From: an uncultured Oscillospiraceae bacterium
Lineage (GTDB): Bacteria > Bacillota > Clostridia > Oscillospirales > Oscillospiraceae
Direction: 5' to 3'
NCBI GenBank assembly: GCA_910588495.1
Contig: CAJUPU010000022.1
Coordinates: 1-48,395, forward strand
Length of the DNA: 48,395 nt
Shown: piece after piece, positions 39,618 to 46,409 of the stretch
Layout of the letters: each line of letters starts with the position of its first letter
Numbering within the stretch: position 1 is the first letter of the stretch
Program-made: the position numbers and the translations under genes
Notes under the pieces: generated by a model
Told to the model about the DNA's origin: nothing
The model's database searches: none
Seen by the model: the letters and a program-made list of their open reading frames with translations, nothing else

Positions 39618-40420
39618 GACGTCCCTCCCATCCGCTCCCGGATCCCCTCGCCCACCAGGCCCACCCCCAGGATGAGCAGGATCACCGCCAGGGCCGGGAA
39701 GGCGGTGCACCAGGGCAGGGTGAACAGCACCCCCTGGGCGTCCTTGAGCATATAGCCCAGGCTGGGCTCGGTGGGGCTGACCCCGATCCCCAGATAGCTC
39801 ATGGACGCCTCCGCCAGCACCGCGTTGTTGAAGCCGATGGTCAGCCCCGACAGCAGGGTGGGCCAGATGTTGGGCAGGATGTGGACGAACACGATCCGCA
39901 GGTCGCCCACCCCCATCAGCCGGGCGGACTTGACGAAGTCCCGGTCCCGGTATTTGAGGAACTCCCCCCGGGTGAGCCGGGCGAAGCTGGGGATGAACAG
40001 CACCCCCAGCGCCCCGATCACGTTGTACTTCCCCGGCCCGGTGAGGGCCAGCACCACCAGGGCCAGCAGCACGCTGGGGAAGGCGGCCACCGCGTCGCAC
40101 AGGCGCATGACCAAAGCGTCGGCGGGCCCGCCGTACCAGCCGCACAGCGCCCCCACCGCCAGGCCGCACACCGCCCCCACCGCCAGCACCGCCAGGGCGA
40201 TGGCCAGGGTGGAGCCCGCCCCCTCCAGGGTGCGGGAGAGCACGTCCCGCCCCAGGCTGTCGCAGCCGAAGGGGTGGGCGGCGCAGGGGGGGGCATTGCG
40301 GTCCGCCGCGCTCATGGCGGTGGGGGGATAGGGGGTCCACACCAGGCCCACGGCGGTGAAGGCCAGCATACACGCCGACAGCGCCCCGCCGATGGTGAGA
40401 TACCAGTTTTTTCGTCTCAT
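39614..40420 (-). CDS. Peptide-type ABC importer permease (OppC/DppC-like)
   Basis: A 268-residue inner-membrane permease. The N-terminal helix (IGGALSACMLAFTAVGLVW) is followed by PPCAAHPFGCDSLGRDVLSRTLEGAGSTLAIALA, the DppC-family entry to the transmembrane core. About six helices are seen. The coupling-helix EAA-like motif is KSARLMGVGDLRIVFVHILPNIWP. The C-terminal MSYLGIGVSPTEPSLGYMLKDAQ matches DppC ends. ATG 40420 follows AGAGGA; it is two bases beyond the OppB-like stop. This is a standard partner in the family 5 binding-protein-dependent importers. Confidence 0.94.
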   Translation of the reverse strand: MRRKNWYLTIGGALSACMLAFTAVGLVWTPYPPTAMSAADRNAPPCAAHPFGCDSLGRDVLSRTLEGAGSTLAIALAVLAVGAVCGLAVGALCGWYGGPADALVMRLCDAVAAFPSVLLALVVLALTGPGKYNVIGALGVLFIPSFARLTRGEFLKYRDRDFVKSARLMGVGDLRIVFVHILPNIWPTLLSGLTIGFNNAVLAEASMSYLGIGVSPTEPSLGYMLKDAQGVLFTLPWCTAFPALAVILLILGVGLVGEGIRERMGGTS

Positions 40421-40422
40421 CT

Positions 40423-41364
40423 CTATGTCCTCTCGATGCGGGGGTCCATCACCCGGTAGAGCAGGTCCGCCAGGAAATTGCACCCCACCACCGCCGCCGC
40501 CAGCAGCACCACGATGGCCTGCACCACCGGGTAATCCCGATTGCCGATGGACGAGATGAGGATCCGCCCCAGGCCGGGCACGCCGAACACCTGCTCCACC
40601 ACGATGGACCCGGCCATGATGTCGCCGATGGCCATGGCCAGGAAGGTGACCACCGGGATCATGGCGTTGCGCAGCACATGCCTGCGCAGGGCGGAGCCCC
40701 GGCTGTTCCCCTTGCTGTAGGCGGTGCGGATGTAGTCCTGGTCCAGCTCCCCCAGGATGGAGCCCCGGAGGAGCTTCACCGTCATGGCGCTCTTGGGCAG
40801 GGCGATGGCCAGGGCGGGATAGAGCATGAAGCGCAGATGGGCCGCCAGCCCCTCCTCCGGCGGGACGTACTCCGGCCGGAACCACCGCAGCACCAGGGCG
40901 AAGAGGAACATCAGCGCGATGCCCATGACGAAGTTGGGCACCGACATGGCCACCTGGGCCAGCACCGTCACCGCCCGGTCCACCGCCCCCCCCGGCCGCC
41001 GGGCGGCGATCAGCCCCAGGGGCAGGGAGATCGCCGCGATCAGCGCGAAGGCCAGCGCCGCCAGGGTGAGGGTGGCCCCCGCCTTGGGGCCGATCAGCTG
41101 GGCCACCGTCATGTCGTACTTATAGGACCGGCCGAAGTCGCCGGCGGCGAAGGCGGCCAGCCACCGCCCATACCGCTGCCAGACGGGCAGGTCCAGGCCG
41201 TTCCGGGCCCGGAAGGCGTCGATCTGCTCCTGGGTGGCCTCCGACCCCAGCACGGAGGCAGCGGGGTCGCCGGGGACCACGGAAAAGGCCGCGAAGGCCA
41301 GCACGCTCACCAGCAGCAGGGTGCCCAGCAGCAGTCCCAGCCGCTTCAGCAAGGTCTTTCCCAT
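40423..41364 (-). CDS. Peptide-type ABC importer permease (OppB/DppB-like)
   Basis: A 313-residue permease. The first helix (LLKRLGLLLGTLLLVSVLAFAAFSVVPGDPA) carries the DppB signature F..V.PGDPA, followed by ARNGLDLPVWQRYGRWL and DFGRSY. The coupling motif is IRTAYSKGNSRGSALRRHVLRNAMIPVVTFLA, and the C-terminal IVVEQVFGVPGLGRILISSIGNRDYPVVQ is typical. The start is ATG 41364 with AGGGGG upstream; the longer frame has no better site. A 13-bp hairpin lies in the 93-base gap before it, after the binding-protein gene, which probably tunes relative expression. Confidence 0.95.
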   Translation of the reverse strand: MGKTLLKRLGLLLGTLLLVSVLAFAAFSVVPGDPAASVLGSEATQEQIDAFRARNGLDLPVWQRYGRWLAAFAAGDFGRSYKYDMTVAQLIGPKAGATLTLAALAFALIAAISLPLGLIAARRPGGAVDRAVTVLAQVAMSVPNFVMGIALMFLFALVLRWFRPEYVPPEEGLAAHLRFMLYPALAIALPKSAMTVKLLRGSILGELDQDYIRTAYSKGNSRGSALRRHVLRNAMIPVVTFLAMAIGDIMAGSIVVEQVFGVPGLGRILISSIGNRDYPVVQAIVVLLAAAVVGCNFLADLLYRVMDPRIERT

Positions 41365-41395
41365 AAGGGAGAGCCCCCTTTCTCGCTCTGGAAGT

Positions 41396-41428
41396 GTTTT
41401 CGGCGGCGTACACGCCGCCGCCGAAAAC
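41396..41428 (-). other. 13-bp hairpin between binding-protein and permease genes
   Basis: GTTTTCGGCGGCG (41396-41408) pairs exactly with CGCCGCCGAAAAC (41416-41428), with a 7-base loop. On the minus strand ACTTCC, no T-run, follows. Such hairpins after binding-protein genes commonly stabilise the upstream mRNA and lower expression of the permeases; that role is inference. Confidence 0.78.
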
Positions 41429-41457
41429 AAAAGCTCAACTCTTTCGCGCCCCGCGGT

Positions 41458-43020
41458 TCACTTATAGTAGACCGTGGACATGTCGATCACATAGGTAGGA
41501 TAGAAGGTGAACCCGTCCAGCTTGGGGCTCACCACCGCCAGATCGCACAGGTCCTGGATCCACAGGCTGGCCGCCCGCTCGTTGAGGATCTCCTCCGCCC
41601 GCTTGTACAGCCGGGTCTGCTCCTGCTCATCGGTGGCGGCCAGGGCGTCGGCCACCGCCTCGTCGTACTCTGCGTCCGAGAAGGCGATGAAGTTCTTGTC
41701 GTGCCCGCTGGTGTAGCGGATCAGCATCTCCCGGGCGGTCATGTCATCGGCGGCGATGCTGCACACCGTGGAATGGTAGTCCCGCCCCTTGTACACGTCG
41801 CTCACCCAGGCGCTCCACTCCACGGGGATCAGCTGGGCGGTGATGCCCACCGCCTTGAGCTGCTCGATGATCACCTGGGCGGTGTCCATGTGCTGGGCGT
41901 AGTTGGACGGGGCGGTGATGGTCATCTCGAACCCGTCGGGATAGCCCGCCTGGGCCAGCAGCTCTTTGGCCTTCTCCACATCCTGCCCGTACCGCTGGGC
42001 CAGCTCGGGCATGAAATACTTCTTCTGGGCGGGGTACATGCTGGTGCCGGTGGCCACCCCCGCGCCGCCGCACACGAAGTCGATGATCGCGTCCACGTCG
42101 ATGGCGTAGTACATGGCCTGGCGGACCAGCTCGTTGTCGAAGGGCTCCACGGCGTTGTTGAGATACAGCGCCTGGACCAGCTTCATGGTGTCCCGGTGGA
42201 TAGTGAACTGGTCCTTCACCTCGCCCTCCAGGTTGTTGGGCAGGTGGACCACCAGGTCCAGGGTGCCCCCCTTCAGGCCGATCACCATGGCGTTCACGTC
42301 GGGGACGATCTTGAAGGTGACCTTGTCCAGCTTGGCGGCCTTTTCCTGATCCCAGTAGCCGTCGTACTTCTCCGCCACCAGGCTGTCCTGGGGGGTGTAG
42401 GAGACGAAGCGGAAGGGGCCGGTGCCGGTCATGGTCTGGGTGATGGTGGGGCCGGAGCCCTCGGGGATGATGGGGGCGGTGAGGGCGTTGAAGAACTCCA
42501 GGCCGGGCTCTTTCAAGGTGATGACCACATGGCGGCCGTCGGGGGCCTCGATGCTCTCGACAGCAGAAAACGCCGAGACCAGAGGCTTTCCATCGTTCTC
42601 CGATCCGGCGCAGCGTTTCAGGGAATAGACCACATCCTCGACGGTGACGGCCTCTCCGCTGTGGAACGTCACGCCCTCCCGCAGGGTGAAGGTGTACGTT
42701 TTGCGGTCCTCGGAGATCTCATAGTCACTGGCGACGGCCGGGGTCAGCGAGCCGTCGGGGCTGGCCTTCACCAGTCCCTCGAAGATGTTGAACAATACCT
42801 CGCGGATGCCGGCCGTGGCGGCCAGCTGGGGGTCGAGGTTGCTCAGATCCTGTGCGATACCTACCGTGACTGAGTTCCCCTCGGGGGGTAACTCGCCCGA
42901 TTGTGCAGATGCCGCGGGGCTCTGGCTGGGCTCCGTGCCTCCTGTACACCCGTACAGTGAAGCCGGCAGCATGGCCGCCGCGACAAGCAGCAAAAGGGCC
43001 CGTTTGATGAACTTGGGCAT
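41458..43020 (-). CDS. ABC importer substrate-binding lipoprotein (family 5)
   Basis: A 520-residue extracellular solute-binding protein of family 5 (OppA/DppA/NikA type). The signal peptide MPKFIKRALLLLVAAAMLPASLYGC ends in a lipobox (LYGC, Cys25). The mature domain shows VTVGIAQDLSNLDPQLAATAGIREVLFNIFEGLVKASPDG and VASDYEISEDRKTYTFTLREGVTFHSGEAVTVEDVVYSL, the family signature. The ligand is not predictable; peptides are the most common. The start is ATG 43020 with GGAAG about nine bases upstream. It is the promoter-proximal gene of the importer operon, controlled by the promoter and dyad at 43083-43124. Confidence 0.94.
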   Translation of the reverse strand: MPKFIKRALLLLVAAAMLPASLYGCTGGTEPSQSPAASAQSGELPPEGNSVTVGIAQDLSNLDPQLAATAGIREVLFNIFEGLVKASPDGSLTPAVASDYEISEDRKTYTFTLREGVTFHSGEAVTVEDVVYSLKRCAGSENDGKPLVSAFSAVESIEAPDGRHVVITLKEPGLEFFNALTAPIIPEGSGPTITQTMTGTGPFRFVSYTPQDSLVAEKYDGYWDQEKAAKLDKVTFKIVPDVNAMVIGLKGGTLDLVVHLPNNLEGEVKDQFTIHRDTMKLVQALYLNNAVEPFDNELVRQAMYYAIDVDAIIDFVCGGAGVATGTSMYPAQKKYFMPELAQRYGQDVEKAKELLAQAGYPDGFEMTITAPSNYAQHMDTAQVIIEQLKAVGITAQLIPVEWSAWVSDVYKGRDYHSTVCSIAADDMTAREMLIRYTSGHDKNFIAFSDAEYDEAVADALAATDEQEQTRLYKRAEEILNERAASLWIQDLCDLAVVSPKLDGFTFYPTYVIDMSTVYYK

Positions 43021-43082
43021 TTTGCTTCTTCCTTTCCTTTCCTGCATTTCTCGCAACTGTCCTTATTCAGTTGTCGGGGCCT

Positions 43083-43110
43083 ATTGTAACACACTCTGGG
43101 AAAATTGCAA
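43083..43110 (-). promoter_or_regulatory. Promoter of the ABC importer operon
   Basis: Minus strand: TTGCAA (43105-43110), 16-base spacer, TACAAT (43083-43088). The leader is about 60 nt, A/G-rich near the start codon. Confidence 0.7.
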
Positions 43111-43124
43111 GAGGCAATTTCCCA
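43097..43124. promoter_or_regulatory. Dyad (operator candidate) over the importer -35 box
   Basis: TGGGAAAATTGC and GCAATTTCCCA form an inverted repeat with a five-base centre (AAGAG) and a single-base bulge. It covers the -35 hexamer, so a bound repressor would block RNA polymerase. No local regulator is obviously its partner. Confidence 0.55.
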
Positions 43125-43189
43125 AAGGAGCACCGCCGCGCCCCGGCGGGGGCAGGCGGCGGCGCGGGCCGGGCGCGGCTCTCAGAAGC

Positions 43190-43345
43190 CGCAGCAATAG
43201 CCGAAGTATTCAGATCCGCGTGTCAAAATTGCCGGTGGCAAGGCGAAAGGCCGCGGGAACGCTTTGTGTATTTCAAGATCTTTCAGCGCGGCCAGCTGCG
43301 GTCTTGGCCGCAAAGCTGGGTGCTGAGGCGATCGGTACAGCTTCT
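43190..43345. repeat. Degenerate copy of the palindromic repeat family
   Basis: The spacer 43021-43349 (329 bases) has no gene. Beyond the importer promoter there is a GC-rich stretch (43130-43190), then a region with AATTGCCGGTGGCAAGGCGAAAGG, CTTTGTGTATTTCAAG (43262-43277; identical to 38001-38016), and GCGCGGCCAGCTGCGG..GGCCGC pairs. It has no clean terminal repeats, so it looks like a decayed element. It runs up to the end of the radical SAM gene. Confidence 0.55.
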
Positions 43346-43349
43346 CAGT

Positions 43350-44720
43350 TCAGCCCGCTTCCCTTTGTCCTGCGCAGCGCTGGGCGCGGCCGCACGCCCA
43401 CAGCCGCCGGGCCGTCCCATCCCAGGCCGCGGCGTAGCCGTCGCACTTGGCACACAGGTGTTCCGCGCTCTCCGGAGACTGGAGGTCAGTGGATCCGGCC
43501 CCGGTGCGCTCCACCATCTCCCGCAGCCTGTCCGGGTTCTCCAGCATGGGGCAGGGCTTCAGATGGTTCTCGTTGAAGGGCTGGCCGTCATGGTAGGCCA
43601 TGAACATGGGGGAGCGCAGGCAGTCCAGCAAAGACTTATCCCGGATATTGGAATCGGAGTAGTGGACGAACACGCAGGGGTCCACGTCCCCGTTGGCGTT
43701 GATGTGGAGATACCGCCGCCCCCCGGCGATGCAGCCCCCCACGTACTCCCCATCGTTCTGGAAGTCGATGAGGAAGATGGACTTGGTCTTGCGGTAGGAC
43801 CGGATACGGCCGTACATCTTCTCCCGCTGCTCCGGCGAGGGCATGAGCTCCGGCGCCGCGTCATTGCCCACGGGCATGTAATGGAAGTACCAGGCGAATT
43901 TGGCCCCCCACTCCACCAGCTCATCCACGAACGCCTCCGAGCTGATGGAGTCCAGGTTGGCGCTGGTGTAGCAGCAGGAGGTGCCGAAGGGCAGTCTCCG
44001 CCCCTTCAGGAGCTCCATGGCCCGGCGCACCTTTTGGAACGTTCCGGCGCCCCGGCGGCCGTCGGTGGCTTCCTCAAAGCCCTCCACGCTGATGGCGGGG
44101 ACGAAATTCTTCACCCGCAGCATCTGGTCGGCGAAGTCCTCGTCGATCAGGGTCGCGTTGGTGAAGCAGAGGAACTGGCAGTCGTTGTGCTTGTTGCAAA
44201 GGGCGATCAGATCGTCCTTGCGCACCAGGGGCTCCCCGCCGGTGTAGATGTAGATATACACCCCCAGCTTCTTGCCCTGGGTGATGATGCCGTCGATCTC
44301 GTCGAAGGTGAGGTTCAGCCTGTTCCCATACTCCGCCGCCCAGCAGCCGGTGCAGCGGAGGTTGCAGGCAGAGGTGGGGTCCAGCAGGATGGCCCAGGGG
44401 ATGTTGCAGCCATAGCGCTCCCGGGCCTCCTCCTGGATGGGCCAGCCGATCAGGTTGCCGTTGAGCATGAAGTTTTCGAAAAAGGTCCTGCGCACCTCTG
44501 CGTCGATGTCCGTCCACATGGACCGGATCAGCTTATACCAGTTGTTGTCCGGATCCTGGATCGCCTTCCGGAAGGCGGCGCGCTGGGCGGGGAAGCTGTT
44601 GGGTCCTTCCCCGGCGAAGCGGTCCACCCAGTCCATCAGGCGGGGGATATTGGTATCGGGGTCCTGGTCCAGATAGCTGTACATGGCGCGGAAGCCCGCC
44701 CGTTTCACGCTGTTCATCAT
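43350..44720 (-). CDS. Radical SAM protein with SPASM-like C-terminal cysteines
   Basis: A 456-residue radical S-adenosylmethionine enzyme. The N-terminal ~110 residues are an uncharacterised helical domain (FRAMYSYLDQDPDTNIPRLMDWVDRFAG). The cluster motif is DPTSACNLRCTGCWAAEYG (CxxxCxxC), followed by YIYTGGEPLVRKDDL and ATLIDEDFADQM, the usual SAM-binding set. Later cysteines (GGCIAGG, VDPCVFVHYSD, KPCPML and HLCAKC) could hold extra Fe-S clusters as in SPASM proteins. The substrate is unknown; no peptide precursor lies nearby, so a peptide maturase is doubtful. The start is ATG 44720 (seven bases after GAGG); an ATG at 44726 is too close to that site. The last ~15 residues (AQRCAGQREAG) run into repeat-like DNA and may be non-native. 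The adjacent TetR gene is upstream on the same strand. Confidence 0.85.
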   Translation of the reverse strand: MMNSVKRAGFRAMYSYLDQDPDTNIPRLMDWVDRFAGEGPNSFPAQRAAFRKAIQDPDNNWYKLIRSMWTDIDAEVRRTFFENFMLNGNLIGWPIQEEARERYGCNIPWAILLDPTSACNLRCTGCWAAEYGNRLNLTFDEIDGIITQGKKLGVYIYIYTGGEPLVRKDDLIALCNKHNDCQFLCFTNATLIDEDFADQMLRVKNFVPAISVEGFEEATDGRRGAGTFQKVRRAMELLKGRRLPFGTSCCYTSANLDSISSEAFVDELVEWGAKFAWYFHYMPVGNDAAPELMPSPEQREKMYGRIRSYRKTKSIFLIDFQNDGEYVGGCIAGGRRYLHINANGDVDPCVFVHYSDSNIRDKSLLDCLRSPMFMAYHDGQPFNENHLKPCPMLENPDRLREMVERTGAGSTDLQSPESAEHLCAKCDGYAAAWDGTARRLWACGRAQRCAGQREAG

Positions 44721-44820
44721 GGTCATTCCTCACACGTTCCTTTCTGTCTCACGGTGGTGTTTCCCTGTGTCCAGCGCCATGATACCGCCGGGGGCCCCGG
44801 GTTTCCATAGACAGGAAAGA

Positions 44821-44848
44821 GGCCCTTGTCAAAACTTTGACAAGGGCC
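44821..44848. terminator. Hairpin between tetR and radical SAM genes
   Basis: GGCCCTTGTCAAA (44821-44833) pairs exactly with TTTGACAAGGGCC (44836-44848), 13 bp. On the minus strand TCTTTCC follows, a modest T-run, so it may end the tetR transcript. It also contains the TTGTCAAA-AC-TTTGACAA dyad, so it may double as a protein-binding site. Confidence 0.65.
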
Positions 44849-44890
44849 TTCATACTGTAGATCGCGATCGGATGTGAGCTCGTTTTGGGA

Positions 44891-45451
44891 TCATCCCCTG
44901 TTTTTCTGGGCCAGCCGCTCCATGGTGTAGTCCAGGCAGCCCCCCACCAGGATGTCGAAATCGTCCATCCGGTCGATGATGTTGGAGGGCATCCCCTGCT
45001 CCACCCAGCTCAGCACGATGCTGGCCAGCCCCTGGGTGAGCAGCTCGGTCATGAAACCGATCTGGTCCTCGGTCACGCCGTAGCCCCGGGCGGCCAGCCG
45101 GGTGCGGGCCTCCACCAGGGGGGCGGCCCACCGGCGCACGTGGCTCTCCACATAGCTGCGTTCATAGGCCCGGTAGACGTTGAGCGCCAAAGTCCGGTGC
45201 TCCCGCAGCAGGGTCAGCGCCCGCTCCATGGCCGTGTGCCACTCCTCGGGCTTGGCGGCCCCCAGCTCGTCCAGCATCGTCTGGATGCCGTAGTCCACCA
45301 CCCCATACAGGTCGGAGAAGTGGTAATAGAAGGCCTGCCGTGAGATGCCGCACCGCTCCACCAGCTCGGTGACGGTGATGTCGTCCAGCCGTTTGGTCCG
45401 GAGCAGCGCCGCCAGGGCGTTCATGATCTGATTTTTGGTAGACTTTGGCAC
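44891..45451 (-). CDS. TetR-family regulator, DhaS-like
   Basis: A 186-residue one-component DNA-binding regulator. The helix-turn-helix is near the N-terminus: KNQIMNALAALLRTKRLDDITVTELVERCGISRQAFYYHFSDLYGVVDYG, the pattern of the DhaS/TetR_C_8 subgroup. The C-terminal ~130 residues are helical (LREHRTLALNVYRAYERSYVESHVRRWAAPLVEART) and would form the ligand/dimer domain. The start is GTG 45451 behind AAAGGGGAAAC; a longer frame lacks an RBS and reaches over the promoter. It sits between a radical SAM gene and a divergent TSUP transporter pair; TetR regulators usually control such neighbours. Confidence 0.9.
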   Translation of the reverse strand: MPKSTKNQIMNALAALLRTKRLDDITVTELVERCGISRQAFYYHFSDLYGVVDYGIQTMLDELGAAKPEEWHTAMERALTLLREHRTLALNVYRAYERSYVESHVRRWAAPLVEARTRLAARGYGVTEDQIGFMTELLTQGLASIVLSWVEQGMPSNIIDRMDDFDILVGGCLDYTMERLAQKNRG

Positions 45452-45481
45452 ATCGTTTCCCCTTTTCTGGAATTTTGAAAC

Positions 45482-45510
45482 ATTATACCGGGTTTTGGCG
45501 GACAGCGCAA
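45482..45510 (-). promoter_or_regulatory. Promoter of the tetR gene
   Basis: Minus strand: TTGCGC (45505-45510), 17-base spacer, perfect TATAAT (45482-45487). Confidence 0.72.
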
Positions 45511-45519
45511 GGTCCCAGC

Positions 45520-45544
45520 TTTGACATTTGACTGATTTTGTCAA
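45520..45544. promoter_or_regulatory. Dyad in the tetR/TSUP divergent region
   Basis: TTTGACA near 45520 and TTGTCAA ending at 45544 form an inverted pair, with another TTTGAC between. TTGACA (45521-45526) may also be the -35 of the TSUP operon, though no good -10 follows at 17 bases. A candidate TetR operator. Confidence 0.5.
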
Positions 45545-45588
45545 TGAATAATTTTTCCAGTCCGCGGCAAACTGAGCTGGAGGTGAAC

Positions 45589-45957
45589 ATGATGGACGAG
45601 AAAACGGGCAAACGCGGCTGGTATGCCCTGGCGGGGGCCGCCGCCGGGGTGGTCAACGGATTTTTCGGCGGGGGCGGAGGACAGGTGCTGGTGCCCCTGC
45701 TGGCGGGGAAGTGCGGCCTGGACCAGCGGCGGGCCTTCGCCACCTCGGTGGCGGTGATCGCGCCGCTGTGCGCCCTGTCCGCCGGGATCTACTGGTGGCG
45801 GGGGGAGTTGGACCTGGCGCTGGCCCTGCCCTACCTGATCGGGGGGCTGATCGGCGGCTTCGTGGGGGGGCGGGTGTTCCAAAAGCTGTCCATGACCTGG
45901 CTGCGCCGGGGCTTCGCCCTGCTGATCCTATACGGCGGGGTGAAGGCGCTGCTATGA
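45589..45957 (+). CDS. TSUP (TauE/SafE) family half-transporter 1
   Basis: A 122-residue membrane protein corresponding to one half of a TauE/SafE-family exporter (full members are about 250 residues with two such repeats). It shows the glycine-rich entry helix motif AGAAAGVVNGFFGGGGGQVLVPLL, then RRAFATSVAVIAPLCALSAGIYWW, LPYLIGGLIGGFVGGRVF and a last helix (RRGFALLILYGGVKALL). About four helices. It overlaps the second half gene by four bases. ATG 45589 follows CTGGAGGTG. Known family members export sulfite, sulfoacetate or other organosulfonates; the substrate here is unknown. Confidence 0.88.
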   Translation: MMDEKTGKRGWYALAGAAAGVVNGFFGGGGGQVLVPLLAGKCGLDQRRAFATSVAVIAPLCALSAGIYWWRGELDLALALPYLIGGLIGGFVGGRVFQKLSMTWLRRGFALLILYGGVKALL

Positions 45958-46313
45958 AGGACTGGCTCATCGCCGCCCTGGCCGGGGCGGCCACCGGGGT
46001 GCTGTCCGGCTTCGGGGTGGGGGGCGGCTCCCTGCTGCTGGTCTACATGACCAGCTTTGCCGGGGTGCCCCAGACCCTGGCCCAGGGGGTCAACCTGCTC
46101 TACTTCCTGCCCGCCGCGGCGGCGGCCCTCCCCGCCCACTTCAAAAACGGCGTGGTGGAGAAAAAGGTGCTGCTCCCCGCCGTCGCCGCGGGACTCCTCT
46201 GCTCCGCCCTCACCGCCTGGGCGGCCACGGCGCTGGATGTGGACGTGCTGCGCCGGTGCTTTGGGGGTTTCCTCATCCTGATCGGCCTGCGGGAGCTGTT
46301 CCGGGACGGATGA
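45954..46313 (+). CDS. TSUP (TauE/SafE) family half-transporter 2
   Basis: A 119-residue protein forming the second repeat: LAGAATGVLSGFGVGGGSLLLVYM is the same glycine-rich entry motif as in the first half, followed by GVNLLYFLPAAAAALPAHFKNGVV, VLLPAVAAGLLCSALTAWAA and CFGGFLILIGLRELF. The two proteins together equal one usual transporter, so they probably form a heterodimer. It starts within the stop of the first gene (ATGA). There is no frameshift scar, since both have their own start and full motif, so a split gene pair is preferred to a broken one. A clear ZIP-gene promoter follows immediately. Confidence 0.88.
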   Translation: MKDWLIAALAGAATGVLSGFGVGGGSLLLVYMTSFAGVPQTLAQGVNLLYFLPAAAAALPAHFKNGVVEKKVLLPAVAAGLLCSALTAWAATALDVDVLRRCFGGFLILIGLRELFRDG

Positions 46314-46320
46314 TCTTTCC

Positions 46321-46349
46321 TTGCGTTTCCGCCGCGCTTGTGCTAAGAT
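46321..46349 (+). promoter_or_regulatory. Promoter of the ZIP transporter gene
   Basis: TTGCGT (46321-46326), 17-base spacer, TAAGAT (46344-46349). Confidence 0.68.
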
Positions 46350-46357
46350 AGGGTCCA

Positions 46358-46383
46358 CCGGACGGGCCTCACGGTCCGTCCGG
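46358..46383 (+). promoter_or_regulatory. Leader hairpin / operator candidate of the ZIP gene
   Basis: CCGGACGG (46358-46365) pairs exactly with CCGTCCGG (46376-46383) around a 10-base loop, starting at the predicted transcription start. It could be a metal-regulator binding site or an mRNA hairpin; GTCC-ACC-GGAC nearby adds a second small dyad. Confidence 0.5.
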
Positions 46384-46409
46384 CAGACTATATTTAGGAG
46401 CGCGTCTAC

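Noticed and set aside
43350..44720. RiPP (sactipeptide-like) maturation locus around the radical SAM gene
   Set aside because: No small Cys-rich precursor, no peptidase/transporter cassette and no PqqD/RRE-like domain was found in the flanks.
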